Part shown: in pieces, positions 52,001 to 54,506 of the stretch
Position numbering within the stretch: the stretch's first letter is position 1
Layout of the letters: each line of letters begins with the position of its first letter
Assembly: GCA_014529385.2 (NCBI GenBank)
Contig: CM043946.1
Coordinates: forward strand, 22,958,077-23,022,076
Length of the DNA: 64,000 nucleotides
Direction of reading: 5' to 3'
DNA from: Adiantum capillus-veneris
Lineage: Eukaryota; Streptophyta; Polypodiopsida; Polypodiales; Pteridaceae
Made by a program: the position numbers and the translations under genes
The notes under the pieces: model-generated
The model's database searches: none
Seen by the model: only the letters and a program-made list of their open reading frames with translations
Told to the model about the DNA's origin: nothing

Positions 52001-53251
52001 CTTCTGCAATGACACATCTCTACTTCATAACATTTAGCAAGCAGCCTCAACAGTGTGATGAAATGGGGCTGTCTTTTTAGAGATATGTTTGATCAAGACT
52101 CTACGATGCGAGCGGTCACCCCTTTTGAAGAGTTATTTCCTATCAAGTTTGAAGCCTAGACTTCCATGCAGTATGATAATCCATGATCAACTCTGGGCTA
52201 TGGAAAGTGCATTGACTAGTACTCAGTTAGCTGCCTTGGTATTTGCATGGAAAGTACGAGATGGTGTTAAAGGCATTATGCTTGCAGATCATGAAGAAAA
52301 ATCTGGATTTTGATGATCTTTGTTCTTTTCTCATTGAGGAGGAAGTAGTCTTAGTCTCCCAAGGCAAGGTTTGAATTTTGAAAAGTGATGAATCGGCACA
52401 TGATGCATCGGAAATTAAAAAGAAGTCTTGGAGTGGTGGTTATAATTGTGGAAAGCATGGTCATTTGTCTCGGAATTGTAAATCCTAAGGCAAAGACAAG
52501 AGCTCGTCAAAGGACAAAGGCAAGGGCAAGCTTGATGAGGACAACAATGACGGTGATTCCACCAAGGACTCAACCAAGTTTGTCAATGTGGTGCAAACTA
52601 CACTCGCATTAGCTCCAACTTTTTAGTTCATTGGCGGGTGCTGCAACATGATAGTTAGAGAGAGGCACGTGAATGATAGAGAGGGGCAAGTGGAGCTCCC
52701 AATACTTGATTTGGATCCGTGTATCGGAGTTCAAAGCACATTGCATCTAGCAAGGAACCAACTTGATGTATAAAAAACATTATGGATGTTTTGTATGCAA
52801 TCTATTGTTGTTGGCGGGATTGTGGACAAGGTGTGTTCCAAAGTTCATTATCTTAAAAAATCTTGGACATGATGTGTAACAGTTCATGAGTGCTCTACAA
52901 TTCTCAACTTTCTATGAGGCAACCGGCGCTCAAGATGGCATCTTTGGTGACAAGTTGGTTGCAAATACAAGGAGTATCCACCAGTAAGATGGCCTCTGTT
53001 GGGGTGTCTATGGTAGTTTCTTCATTGACTTGGCTTCCTACACATGTCTACTATGAGCCGCGGAGAAGGTAGTGTGAATGCCCAATGTGATTAAATTTAT
53101 TTAATGTCATTTATAGTTATGTTACATATTTGACACGAGTTTGGGCCGGGCAATTCATGTGAGGGGTAGGTAAGACCTTTATAGTAGTATATAAGTATAC
53201 TTTGCCCCCATTGTAGTAATCATCTAATTCATTGCCTTGCTGGTTGGTTTA

Positions 53252-53305
<54 letters not shown>

Positions 53306-53995
53306 CATTCTCTCTATCTCTATGCTTTTGCAACGCAAGATTTGGTAAGACTGATGCAGTCAGGTGTTCCTAAATGGGAACAATATTTTCCACTAGTTCA
53401 AGCTATACTGAATGACACATTTTCTACTTGCTTTTGGTTACACTCCTTGTGAGGTTGCATTTGGTCATCTTTTTTAATCATTGTTGACTAGGTCGGTCTC
53501 TACAATGCATGATACAAACAAGTGAGCTAGTCTTATGCTGAGATTCTTGAGAGTGTTAAGCTTAGGCTTTACAAGATTCAAGATTATTCTAGGCACGCTA
53601 ACACGGATCAATAGGGTGTCTCATTTAAGGAAGGCAGCTAGGTGTACTTGAGAATCATGAAGCAACATCTCAAGCACATTGGTAAGAAATGACCTGAACT
53701 CTCTTTTCGTACGTATGCTTCAGAAATCAGCTCCTTTTTGTTTCCACAGCCAGAGAGAAATGGAATGTTATATTAACGTCTTCCAAAGGCCAAAGTGACC
53801 TATGAGACCAGAAAGTTACAATGTGGTGGATCTGATAAAAAGTCAGAGTAACAAGATGACAAAATGACAGATTGACAAAATAAAATACTATGGAATCTAA
53901 ACTGCTAGGGTGAACTAAGCAGCTAGCTGGGATAGCTAGATCACAAGAGATCCAGCATTGGTTGCTGGCGGATCTCATCAATCTCCTCCATGGTC

Positions 53996-54041
<46 letters not shown>

Positions 54042-54193
54042 TCTTGTTTTCCAGGTATCAAAAGCTACTTGCAAAAAGTTCAAATGTTCCTTTATTTAAT
54101 TTGAAAGAACTCAATGCTTCCCTACCAGTAGGCGATCCTGTTGAGAATGCTCCACCTATTCTCGTAATTGGAGCTGAGAATGACTTTGTAGTG
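9544..54193 (+). CDS. Alpha/beta-hydrolase, probably plastid-targeted (8 exons, 3' end missing)
   Basis: Exons: 9544-9757, 10052-10284, 10866-10910, 11003-11144, 11225-11294, 12371-12419, 12670-12767, 54055-54193. All introns have GT-AG ends and the exons join without a stop into 330 codons. The protein starts with a Ser/Arg-rich, acid-poor segment of about 70 residues, typical of a plastid transit peptide. The core follows: [14 protein letters not shown] (oxyanion-hole HG), the nucleophile elbow VLVGHSFGG with its Ser, [14 protein letters not shown], and [10 protein letters not shown] with the likely catalytic Asp. This order matches an uncharacterised plant alpha/beta-hydrolase family related in fold to methylesterases and hydroxynitrile lyases; the substrate is unknown. 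ATG 9544 is chosen because it gives a typical MA- start; ATG 9517 is in frame and would add nine residues. The catalytic-His exon is not in the window. Confidence 0.85.
10052..10284 (+). CDS. Hydrolase exon 2 (oxyanion-hole region)
   Basis: Begins after CATTTCAG and ends at GGGCAG before GTAGTT. It encodes the first core strands, with [14 protein letters not shown] and the [17 protein letters not shown] segment. Joining to exon 1 completes a Gly codon; it ends in phase 0. Confidence 0.85.
10866..10910 (+). CDS. Hydrolase exon 3 (45 nt)
   Basis: A 15-codon exon encoding [15 protein letters not shown], between an acceptor TTACTTCAG and a donor GTATTT. The segment matches the GQGESD-type loop found in plant relatives. 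Confidence 0.8.
11003..11144 (+). CDS. Hydrolase exon 4 (nucleophile elbow)
   Basis: Starts after TTAGTAG and ends before GTGAAT in phase 1. It encodes [16 protein letters not shown], then [18 protein letters not shown] with the nucleophilic Ser of the G-H-S-F-G elbow. Confidence 0.88.
11225..11294 (+). CDS. Hydrolase exon 5
   Basis: Lies between TTGAACAG and GTAAAG. It encodes [19 protein letters not shown] and ends in phase 2. Confidence 0.85.
12371..12419 (+). CDS. Hydrolase exon 6 (49 nt)
   Basis: Follows TTTTGACAG and ends before GTAAGT. It encodes [16 protein letters not shown] after completing the Gly codon split with exon 5; it ends in phase 0. Confidence 0.82.
12670..12767 (+). CDS. 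Hydrolase exon 7
   Basis: Begins after TTCCTGTAG and ends in phase 2 before the strong donor GTAAGC. It encodes [20 protein letters not shown], then [12 protein letters not shown] and two bases of the next codon. The donor opens the 41-kb intron. Confidence 0.85.
12768..13871. other. Intronic sequence, nothing recognised
   Basis: AT-rich sequence at the 5' end of intron 7. No open frame here has recognisable protein motifs and I see no repeat shared with the rest of the window. Confidence 0.5.
13872..14702 (+). pseudogene. Chromovirus integrase C-terminus and LTR end (fragment K1)
   Basis: A fragment of the same family as K3. It starts in the integrase C-terminal region ([32 protein letters not shown]), runs through a chromodomain-like segment near 14500-14555 ([19 protein letters not shown]) and ends with the last part of an LTR (GAGTGTCCAAGCTTGTTACA). 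A MITE interrupts it at 14085-14425. Beside the MITE the frame has one TAG stop. A deletion joins the chromodomain to the LTR end, so the 3' untranslated region and most of the LTR are gone. Confidence 0.8.
14085..14425. mobile_element. hAT-like MITE, 341 bp, 8-bp TSD
   Basis: A short AT-rich element with terminal inverted repeats: left end CATAGCAGCTACGATACG, right end (reverse complement) CATAGCAGCTAAAATACG, identical at 16 of 18 positions. It is flanked by an exact 8-bp duplication, CAGGGGAG, at 14077-14084 and 14426-14433. An 8-bp TSD and a terminal CA are typical of hAT elements. No transposase is encoded, so it is non-autonomous. The chromodomain reading frame of K1 continues across it once the element and one TSD copy are ignored. 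Confidence 0.88.
14710..15130 (+). pseudogene. LINE reverse transcriptase fragment
   Basis: N-terminal part of a non-LTR retrotransposon RT. The 5' portion reads [20 protein letters not shown] and [10 protein letters not shown], the usual segment between endonuclease and RT. After a frameshift near 14950 it reads [15 protein letters not shown], the conserved entry to the RT domain. It stops at a TAG and the catalytic region is absent. Confidence 0.7.
15947..17973 (+). mobile_element. Internally deleted LINE with 12-bp TSD
   Basis: A non-LTR retrotransposon inserted in K2. The target-site duplication AAGACTTCAACA is at 15935-15946 and 17974-17985, and an A-run ends the element. ORF1 contains an RNA-binding-like segment ([30 protein letters not shown]) and a perfect zinc knuckle [14 protein letters not shown] near 17000. 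ORF2 keeps a piece of the AP-endonuclease domain (LNIYAPN near 17380) and then jumps to sequence near the 3' end, so RT is missing. Several frameshifts are present. The 5' end carries a 33-base C run. The intact TSD and A-tail suggest a younger age than its host fragment. Confidence 0.85.
15964..16012. repeat. Poly-C (33) followed by (AC)8
   Basis: Thirty-three consecutive C residues followed directly by an AC run, 17 bp inside the LINE 5' end. Such a homopolymer is prone to sequencing and assembly length errors. Confidence 0.9.
18793..19436 (+). pseudogene. Gag-like remnant of P1
   Basis: Two overlapping frames encode a Retrotrans_gag-type segment: [32 protein letters not shown], then after a frame change near 18980 [20 protein letters not shown] and [19 protein letters not shown]. 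The WYHAW and LKARF elements are typical of Ty3 gag. It ends in a Thr/Ser/Asn-rich tail without a zinc knuckle. Confidence 0.7.
20158..20560. repeat. CGT trinucleotide and CAGTACC repeats
   Basis: Interrupted CGTCGTCGT runs (20175-20295) are followed by many copies of CAGTACC(CC). An inverted, diverged version of this block lies at about 55400-55510, which identifies it as part of a P-family LTR. Confidence 0.75.
20617..20638 (+). other. P-family LTR hairpin, P1 copy
   Basis: Perfect 9-bp stem: arm CTTGCTCTG, loop TTGC, arm CAGAGCAAG, followed by GGGGCCC. Equivalent hairpins with different but still complementary arms are at 28897-28918, 32206-32227, 55162-55181 and 55306-55327. Confidence 0.7.
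20831..21500 (+). mobile_element. 5' LTR of S1
   Basis: From TGTCACAAATTG to GTCTTGTGACA, 670 bp. Its last 245 bp or so match the 3' copy ending at 24073, and the primer site follows directly. Confidence 0.82.
21502..21513 (+). promoter_or_regulatory. Primer-binding site (tRNA-iMet) of S1
   Basis: TGGTATCAGAGC lies one base after the LTR end. This is the standard plant initiator-Met tRNA primer site. Confidence 0.9.
21721..23284 (+). pseudogene. Gag-protease of S1, broken
   Basis: Starts at ATGGCGTTCAAGG with [19 protein letters not shown], followed by a proline-rich spacer with a [11 protein letters not shown] run that ends in a TGA. The gag core follows in other frames ([17 protein letters not shown] near 22370, [11 protein letters not shown] near 22530). 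A zinc-knuckle remnant ([11 protein letters not shown]) is near 22815. The protease is recognisable near 23050-23270: FDPGAT with a stop just after it where a functional enzyme has D-S/T-G-A, then NFIHPEF and [14 protein letters not shown]. At least four frame changes or stops are present. Confidence 0.75.
23523..23660. repeat. Three-copy tandem repeat, about 54 bp
   Basis: Three imperfect units each start with GTCTGGGGAGCGTT or GTCCGGGGAGCGTT at about 23526, 23579 and 23631. They lie in the 3' untranslated part of S1, upstream of a G-rich stretch (GCGGGGGGAG near 23695) that could be its polypurine tract. Confidence 0.65.
23820..24073 (+). mobile_element. 3' LTR of S1 (right part only recognisable)
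   Basis: Matches the last 245 bp or so of the 5' LTR, from ATGGGCTCATT to GTCTTGTGACA. Sequence to the left does not match the 5' LTR, so the 3' LTR is truncated or was exchanged with a related LTR. Confidence 0.75.
24074..26770 (-). pseudogene. Copia pol: integrase, RT and RNase H
   Basis: Minus-strand Ty1/copia pol with many frame changes. From 26770 down: the gag-pre-integrase segment (LELWHKRLG near 26560, [17 protein letters not shown]); integrase core at 26213-25827 ([18 protein letters not shown], catalytic Glu kept, but the upstream loop reads RTNNGG where an Asp is expected); RT from 25294 ([38 protein letters not shown]) to the active site LYVDDML near 24760; and RNase H ([30 protein letters not shown]). 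S1 interrupts the RNase H end: the frame continues for only about 16 bases beyond S1, then P1 begins. No Copia 3' LTR was found. Confidence 0.88.
26771..27460. other. AT-rich sequence, nothing recognised
   Basis: Between the Copia gag-pre-integrase segment and the P2 LTR. The longest frame (26770-27147, minus) has no recognisable motif. The Copia zinc knuckle and protease, expected here, are absent. Confidence 0.5.
27461..29141 (+). mobile_element. 5' LTR of P2, 1.68 kb, with internal duplication
   Basis: Starts with the 12-bp palindrome TGTCACGTGACA and ends CTGCACCTAACA, one base before the primer site. A TATA-containing block of about 190 bp occurs twice (about 27681-27870 and 28117-28306). 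Each has TATATAAGCAAACCCAAG (TATA at 27785-27792 and 28221-28228). At least ten GCGTTTTT-type motifs follow, then a conserved hairpin, a CT-rich stretch and the U5 end. Confidence 0.85.
28897..28918 (+). other. P-family LTR hairpin, P2 5' LTR copy
   Basis: Perfect 9-bp stem: arm CCACTCTCG, loop CCGA, arm CGAGAGTGG, followed by GGCC. Both arms differ from the P1 hairpin yet remain fully complementary. Confidence 0.7.
29143..29154 (+). promoter_or_regulatory. Primer-binding site (tRNA-iMet) of P2
   Basis: TGGTATCAGAGC directly after the LTR end fixes the 5' LTR boundary and the + orientation of P2. Confidence 0.92.
29682..30050 (+). pseudogene. Gag N-terminus-like coiled coil of P2
   Basis: An ATG at 29682 opens [18 protein letters not shown], then a Ser/Pro-rich linker, [19 protein letters not shown] and [12 protein letters not shown]. 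After a frame change near 29875 a highly charged heptad-like helix follows ([40 protein letters not shown]) and ends at a TAG near 30045. Position and style suggest the start of a chromovirus gag; no zinc knuckle follows. Upstream (29470-29680) a tract of CAAGAACCC-like repeats encodes Lys/Asn/Pro repeats. Confidence 0.55.
29879..30967 (+). CDS. 362-aa ORF with K-H-D-D-L-H-D repeats (P2)
   Basis: Longest open frame of the P2 internal region. The first 70 residues are Lys/Gln-rich and overlap the gag-like helix in another frame, so the true start is uncertain. From about residue 76 a His/Asp-rich region begins ([15 protein letters not shown]). It contains repeated [12 protein letters not shown] and [13 protein letters not shown] units and variants such as [15 protein letters not shown], up to about residue 165. 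An acidic Glu/Ser/Pro segment with two related halves ([20 protein letters not shown]) follows, then about 130 residues with many His and Cys and no motif I recognise. It ends at TGA 30967. I do not recognise the protein; clustered His and Asp could bind metal, but that is speculation. Confidence 0.5.
   Translation: MQKKEKQKWNADTQKEKQKWIAGTQKTKQKEKQKEKQYKNKATDKTKSVGDSTLKFRLRCKRFGERRLSVSSSPKHDTQDLHDCAKHDDDLIDNDLHDDLKHNDKHDDLDANDLHNDLDDNDKHDDLHDQDVISYKHDDLHDQDVISHKHDELHEEDVIVHKDDVLVDAFSSEANLVVDSINHQESILAFESRSTDPPQEDSIDPEEAILALEPWSKEPSQEVLYVRMIDTHALFECFIREGFLYFSQHRYVIPFPRHDILNVEHVSLMDEHECMRIVHEKLISLYVKKSHSMSLPWHDTVSERAHDCMSTKHGHFHCDLPQLIDFDQTKKIRAHCLHVFNERVVTPSLCSSTLHTQSLAKT
31041..31288 (+). 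pseudogene. Chromodomain-like tail in P2
   Basis: Short frame reading [20 protein letters not shown], then [20 protein letters not shown]. Spacing of the aromatic and basic residues resembles the chromodomain at the C-terminus of chromovirus integrases (compare [19 protein letters not shown] in K3). It ends at TGA just before the polypurine tract. Protease, RT, RNase H and the integrase core are all missing upstream. Confidence 0.45.
31287..31299 (+). promoter_or_regulatory. Polypurine tract of P2
   Basis: GAAAAGGAGGGGA lies directly before TGTCACGTGACA of the 3' LTR. This is the standard plus-strand primer position. Confidence 0.88.
31300..32241 (+). mobile_element. 3' LTR of P2, left part
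   Basis: Starts TGTCACGTGACACATCC and matches the 5' LTR with one TATA block (TATATAAG at 31589-31596) instead of two. It lacks a short stretch near 31484 that is present in the 5' LTR. T1 interrupts it after AGGAG (32237-32241). Confidence 0.88.
32206..32227 (+). other. P-family LTR hairpin, P2 3' LTR copy
   Basis: Identical to the hairpin in the P2 5' LTR: arms CCACTCTCG and CGAGAGTGG around CCGA. Confidence 0.7.
32242..32843 (-). mobile_element. 3' LTR of T1
   Basis: On the + strand it runs from TGTGCGCTCC to GGTTAACA. It contains a CT run and a CA microsatellite at about 32485-32541. It matches the 42699-43328 copy. Confidence 0.9.
32844..32858 (-). promoter_or_regulatory. Polypurine tract of T1
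   Basis: Minus strand reads AGGAAGGGGGGCA immediately before the LTR start TGTTAACCC. Confidence 0.8.
32859..34383. other. T1 3' region, nothing recognised
   Basis: AT-rich sequence between the polypurine tract and the small ORF at 34384. No frame shows recognisable motifs. A long untranslated 3' region is common in Tat-like elements. Confidence 0.5.
34384..34637 (-). CDS. Small ORF of unknown function in T1 3' region
   Basis: Eighty-four codons from ATG 34637, starting [20 protein letters not shown], followed by a Trp/Glu-rich segment and [20 protein letters not shown]. It lies about 140 bp downstream of a TATA-like box (34774-34784) on the same strand. A second short acidic frame ([16 protein letters not shown]) follows. 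I do not recognise either, and coding status is uncertain. Confidence 0.3.
34774..34784 (-). promoter_or_regulatory. Internal TATA-like box in T1
   Basis: Minus strand reads TATATATAAAG. About 80 bp upstream is a second purine-rich tract (AAGGAAGAGGGGAG, about 34864-34878) followed by TGTTTGTGG, which looks like an LTR start. It may be a solo LTR inside T1 or an internal promoter; no matching LTR end was found. Confidence 0.35.
35224..35790 (-). pseudogene. W-P-K repeat ORF downstream of the second protease (T1)
   Basis: Frame of 188 residues. Its first 15 residues ([15 protein letters not shown]) are the end of the second retropepsin-like domain. A Ser/Thr/Pro-rich linker follows. Then three W-[VI]-P-K motifs occur: [27 protein letters not shown] and EQIWVPKRK, with a basic patch ([12 protein letters not shown]) between the first two. 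It ends at a TAG. I do not recognise the tail; the basic and Trp-containing motifs could bind nucleic acid, but that is a guess. Confidence 0.55.
35736..36236 (-). pseudogene. Second retropepsin-like domain, C-terminal to integrase (T1)
   Basis: Translation of the minus strand in the integrase frame, after stops at 36237 and 36207, gives a charged helix ([20 protein letters not shown]) and an acidic linker ([15 protein letters not shown]). An aspartic-protease pattern follows: [20 protein letters not shown] with the catalytic DTGA at 36006-36017, [17 protein letters not shown], a TAG at 35850, FLVMPAGA, and after a frame change [18 protein letters not shown]. The last segment matches the usual G-R-x-W-hydrophobic end of Ty3 proteases. 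The regular protease of T1 (DGGAG) is upstream of RT. A second one after the integrase is not part of the standard gypsy layout. Confidence 0.7.
36237..38395 (-). pseudogene. T1 pol: RT active site, RNase H and integrase
   Basis: Open frame from about 38390 to the TAG at 36237. It begins at the RT catalytic segment [15 protein letters not shown] and goes through the RT thumb ([20 protein letters not shown]) and RNase H ([56 protein letters not shown]). The integrase has a zinc-binding HX3-5H...CX2C part ([19 protein letters not shown]) and a core with [10 protein letters not shown] and LVSDNGTHF. The third catalytic position reads [10 protein letters not shown]: Lys replaces the Glu of the D,D-35-E triad. 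The C-terminal domain ends [20 protein letters not shown]. The integrase should therefore be inactive although the frame is open for 698 codons. Confidence 0.92.
38392..38877 (-). pseudogene. T1 reverse transcriptase, fingers and palm
   Basis: RT from [20 protein letters not shown] through [60 protein letters not shown] and [19 protein letters not shown]. It stops at a TAA near 38392. A 7-base near-duplication (TAAGGAG after AAGGGAG on the minus strand) shifts the frame here, separating it from the AFLDD active site just downstream. Confidence 0.9.
38856..39905 (-). pseudogene. T1 protease-RT spacer
   Basis: Two frames (39905-39342 and 39320-38856) encode [20 protein letters not shown], an acidic Ser/Glu-rich segment, a basic segment ([20 protein letters not shown]), a Gln/Glu-rich helix, and [20 protein letters not shown], the usual lead-in to gypsy RT. 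The spacer is long and low in complexity; only the last part is conserved in other elements (compare T2 near 61380). Confidence 0.75.
40065..40892 (-). pseudogene. T1 protease (DGGAG type)
   Basis: A frame of 275 codons. The N-terminal half is a gag-derived linker ([20 protein letters not shown]). The protease follows: [20 protein letters not shown] with the catalytic Asp in a D-G-G-A-G loop, [20 protein letters not shown], then [23 protein letters not shown] loops also occur in K3 and, mutated, in T2, so the loop form appears normal for these elements. Confidence 0.85.
40828..41598 (-). pseudogene. T1 gag-like N-terminal ORF
   Basis: Frame of 256 codons beginning [20 protein letters not shown] with an N-LRSG motif often found at the start of Tat/Athila gag. 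It is Ser/Pro-rich and ends with a charged helix ([20 protein letters not shown]). I see no Retrotrans_gag core and no CCHC knuckle between here and the protease, so the gag core may have been lost. It overlaps the protease frame by 65 bp in another frame. Confidence 0.65.
41599..42678 (-). other. T1 leader with hexanucleotide repeats
   Basis: Untranslated leader between primer site and gag. It contains (GGGCTT)n-like repeats at about 41963-42021, then GATCCC repeats (42027-42048), and T-rich runs near 42098-42155. No gene is seen. Confidence 0.65.
42679..42695 (-). promoter_or_regulatory. Primer-binding site (tRNA-Asp type) of T1
   Basis: Minus strand reads TGGCGCCGCTGCCGGGGA after the LTR end, complementary to the 3' end of plant tRNA-Asp with one mismatch. 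This primer is typical of Tat/Athila-type gypsy elements. Confidence 0.75.
42699..43328 (-). mobile_element. 5' LTR of T1
   Basis: TGTGCGCTCC to GGTTAACA on the + strand, 630 bp. It is longer than its partner mainly because of a longer CA microsatellite (about 42960-43025). Confidence 0.9.
43329..43533 (+). mobile_element. 3' LTR of P2, right part
   Basis: Continues the P2 LTR after the TSD, from GGTTTTACAACCTCTCGG to ATTCATTCCGCTG. The last bases of the LTR (CACCTAACA in the 5' copy) are missing; nine bases of unknown origin then precede K3. Confidence 0.85.
43543..44118 (+). mobile_element. 5' LTR of K3
   Basis: TGTCACAAACTGGTGACATG to AGTTTGTTACA, 576 bp, with a TATA box (TATAAATAAG, 43855-43864). 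Sequence after it (GTGGGCCAATTTC) is not a clear primer site; it may be a mutated initiator-Met site. Confidence 0.88.
44299..45100 (+). pseudogene. K3 gag, broken
   Basis: Begins [20 protein letters not shown], changes frame near 44385 to [20 protein letters not shown], and passes a Ser-rich/Lys-rich linker. It changes frame again to the gag core ([30 protein letters not shown]). This region is typical of chromovirus gag but needs at least three frame changes. Confidence 0.7.
45031..45669 (+). pseudogene. K3 zinc knuckle and protease
   Basis: Open frame of 212 codons with an intact CCHC knuckle, [14 protein letters not shown], then a linker and the protease start [20 protein letters not shown] with the catalytic Asp in a D-G-G-A loop. 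It ends at a TAA inside the protease (FYVMPL). The remaining protease strand ([14 protein letters not shown]) follows in frame. Confidence 0.85.
46082..46693 (+). pseudogene. K3 reverse transcriptase
   Basis: RT core from [20 protein letters not shown] through [40 protein letters not shown] and [20 protein letters not shown] to the active site [15 protein letters not shown] (F-F-D-D in place of Y-V-D-D) and the start of the thumb ([15 protein letters not shown]). It ends at a stop after KIETIRD. Confidence 0.92.
46694..47250 (+). pseudogene. K3 RNase H
   Basis: The thumb and connection (46700-46900) have several stops. RNase H is recognisable in [40 protein letters not shown] and [20 protein letters not shown], then after a frame change [12 protein letters not shown]. 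Confidence 0.85.
47300..48145 (+). pseudogene. K3 integrase
   Basis: Zinc-binding part [20 protein letters not shown] with [10 protein letters not shown] after stops; core with [40 protein letters not shown] and [13 protein letters not shown], so all three acidic catalytic residues are present. It ends at a TAG after VPPFLS. The first copy of a 105-bp tandem duplication begins near its end. Confidence 0.9.
48087..48296 (+). repeat. 105-bp in-frame tandem duplication in K3 integrase
   Basis: Two adjacent copies start GGCGCCATTTGAG (48091) and GGTGCCATTTGAG (48196), period 105 bp (35 codons). Both contain the same TAG after TTCTTAAGC, so the stop arose before the duplication. Copies differ at only a few positions. 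Confidence 0.9.
48281..48818 (+). pseudogene. K3 integrase C-terminus and chromodomain
   Basis: Frame from [20 protein letters not shown] through [20 protein letters not shown] and [14 protein letters not shown] one-base shift near 48510 precedes [18 protein letters not shown]. The chromodomain-like end reads [40 protein letters not shown]. This end defines the element as a chromovirus. Confidence 0.88.
48819..49415. other. K3 3' untranslated region
   Basis: No coding sequence recognised between the end of pol and the polypurine tract. Homologous sequence, inverted, begins K2 near 15135. Confidence 0.6.
49416..49428 (+). promoter_or_regulatory. Polypurine tract of K3
   Basis: CAAGAGGGGGGTA directly before the 3' LTR start TGTCACAAAC. 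Confidence 0.82.
49429..49971 (+). mobile_element. 3' LTR of K3
   Basis: TGTCACAAACTGGTGACGTG to AGTTTGTTACA, 543 bp, matching the 5' copy apart from a missing stretch of about 30 bp and scattered transitions. The TATA region reads CTCTAAATAAG, changed from TATAAATAAG in the 5' LTR. Confidence 0.88.
49972..50593 (-). pseudogene. Copia gag, broken
   Basis: Minus-strand Copia-type gag (UBN2-like). From 50593: [40 protein letters not shown] and [17 protein letters not shown]; after a frame change near 50120, [15 protein letters not shown] and [21 protein letters not shown]3 cuts it before the zinc knuckle. It has the right orientation and order to be the 5' part of the Copia pol at 24074-26770, but the knuckle and protease are missing between them. 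Confidence 0.82.
51110..51121 (-). promoter_or_regulatory. Primer-binding site (tRNA-iMet) of the minus-strand Copia
   Basis: The minus strand reads TGGTATCAGAGC two bases after the LTR end, about 520 bp upstream of gag. Confidence 0.9.
51124..51498 (-). mobile_element. 5' LTR of the minus-strand Copia
   Basis: On the minus strand it runs from TGTTGGGGGTAAATGCCC to CCTCCTCTTTCA, 375 bp, placed next to the primer site. No second copy was found in the window. Confidence 0.75.
51548..52620 (+). pseudogene. Second Copia-like gag remnant
   Basis: Fragments in three frames on the + strand: [20 protein letters not shown] with [14 protein letters not shown] (51670-51880), [20 protein letters not shown] (52312-52370), and a knuckle [14 protein letters not shown] near 52440-52480 in which the first Cys of CX2CX4HX4C is Gly. 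A Lys/Asp-rich tail follows. No pol follows, so this is an isolated gag scrap. Confidence 0.6.
52630..53256. other. Degenerate sequence, no gene
   Basis: No recognisable coding content. A TATATAAGTATAC motif near 53190 in a GC-poor context resembles an LTR promoter, but no LTR pair is visible. Confidence 0.4.
53257..53302. repeat. (TC)n microsatellite
   Basis: Uninterrupted TC dinucleotide of about 23 units, directly before a gypsy integrase scrap. Confidence 0.95.
53326..53700 (+). pseudogene. Gypsy integrase C-terminal scrap
   Basis: In three frames: [20 protein letters not shown] with [12 protein letters not shown], then CEVAFGHLF, then [20 protein letters not shown] with SFKEGS and [16 protein letters not shown]. 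The order matches the end of a Ty3 integrase and its C-terminal domain. It differs from K3, so it belongs to another gypsy family. Confidence 0.55.
53755..53990 (-). mobile_element. LINE 3' end, copy 1
   Basis: Starts GAAATGGAATGTTATATTAA and matches 56301 onward for about 70 bp (TTATATTAACGTCTTC, AAAGGCC, GACCTATGAGACCA). On the minus strand this is a LINE 3' terminus with an ATTTC-like tail. Its far end lies about 65 bp from exon 8. Confidence 0.6.
53998..54037. repeat. (AG)n tract next to the exon 8 acceptor
   Basis: About 20 AG units end 17 bp upstream of exon 8. Only GCCTCTTGTTTTCC separates the purine run from the acceptor AG, so the pyrimidine tract is short. Confidence 0.92.
54055..54193 (+). 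CDS. Hydrolase exon 8 (catalytic Asp)
   Basis: Follows the acceptor CTTGTTTTCCAG and ends at GTAGTG before GTAAGC, phase 0. It encodes [34 protein letters not shown] and [12 protein letters not shown]. The phase matches exon 7 exactly, completing a Val codon. The sequence continues the hydrolase fold where exon 7 stops, which is why I assign it to the same gene 41 kb away. Confidence 0.85.
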
Positions 54194-54506
54194 GTAAGCT
54201 TTCTACTCTCTTTTTAAAAATAACACACTCTTGTCAGATGTTTTAAAGATTTTGCAATCTCGGCACTCGTGTGTACGCATGCAAGCGCATAGACACAAAG
54301 ACATACACACACTTTTTCCTAGTGATGCATGTGAGCTCCTTGTGTGAGGACAAGCCCAAGAATAAGTACTCTCTTGCTTTCATACTTCTACAAGAAATAT
54401 ATTATCTTACACCCACACTATGGCTTTGGATGATGCTAGTTAGACTACATAGTGTGATTGTATTCAACGCTTCTAGTACTACATTTTGAGCGTTTAGAGC
54501 TAGTAT
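54194..54506 (+). other. Start of intron 8
   Basis: Begins GTAAGC. No exon of the hydrolase is recognisable here. Beyond it the intron is filled with LTR, LINE and gypsy sequence to the end of the window. Confidence 0.6.

Larger units (their letters stand above)
12768..54054 (+). other. Giant intron 7 (41,287 bp) filled with nested transposons
   Basis: Starts GTAAGC and ends TTTTCCAG. The flanking exons are in matching phase and encode consecutive parts of one protein fold. The intron holds at least eight retroelements or fragments and one MITE, on both strands; several are nested with intact target-site duplications. Removal of this intron from a transcript is inferred, not shown. Confidence 0.8.
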
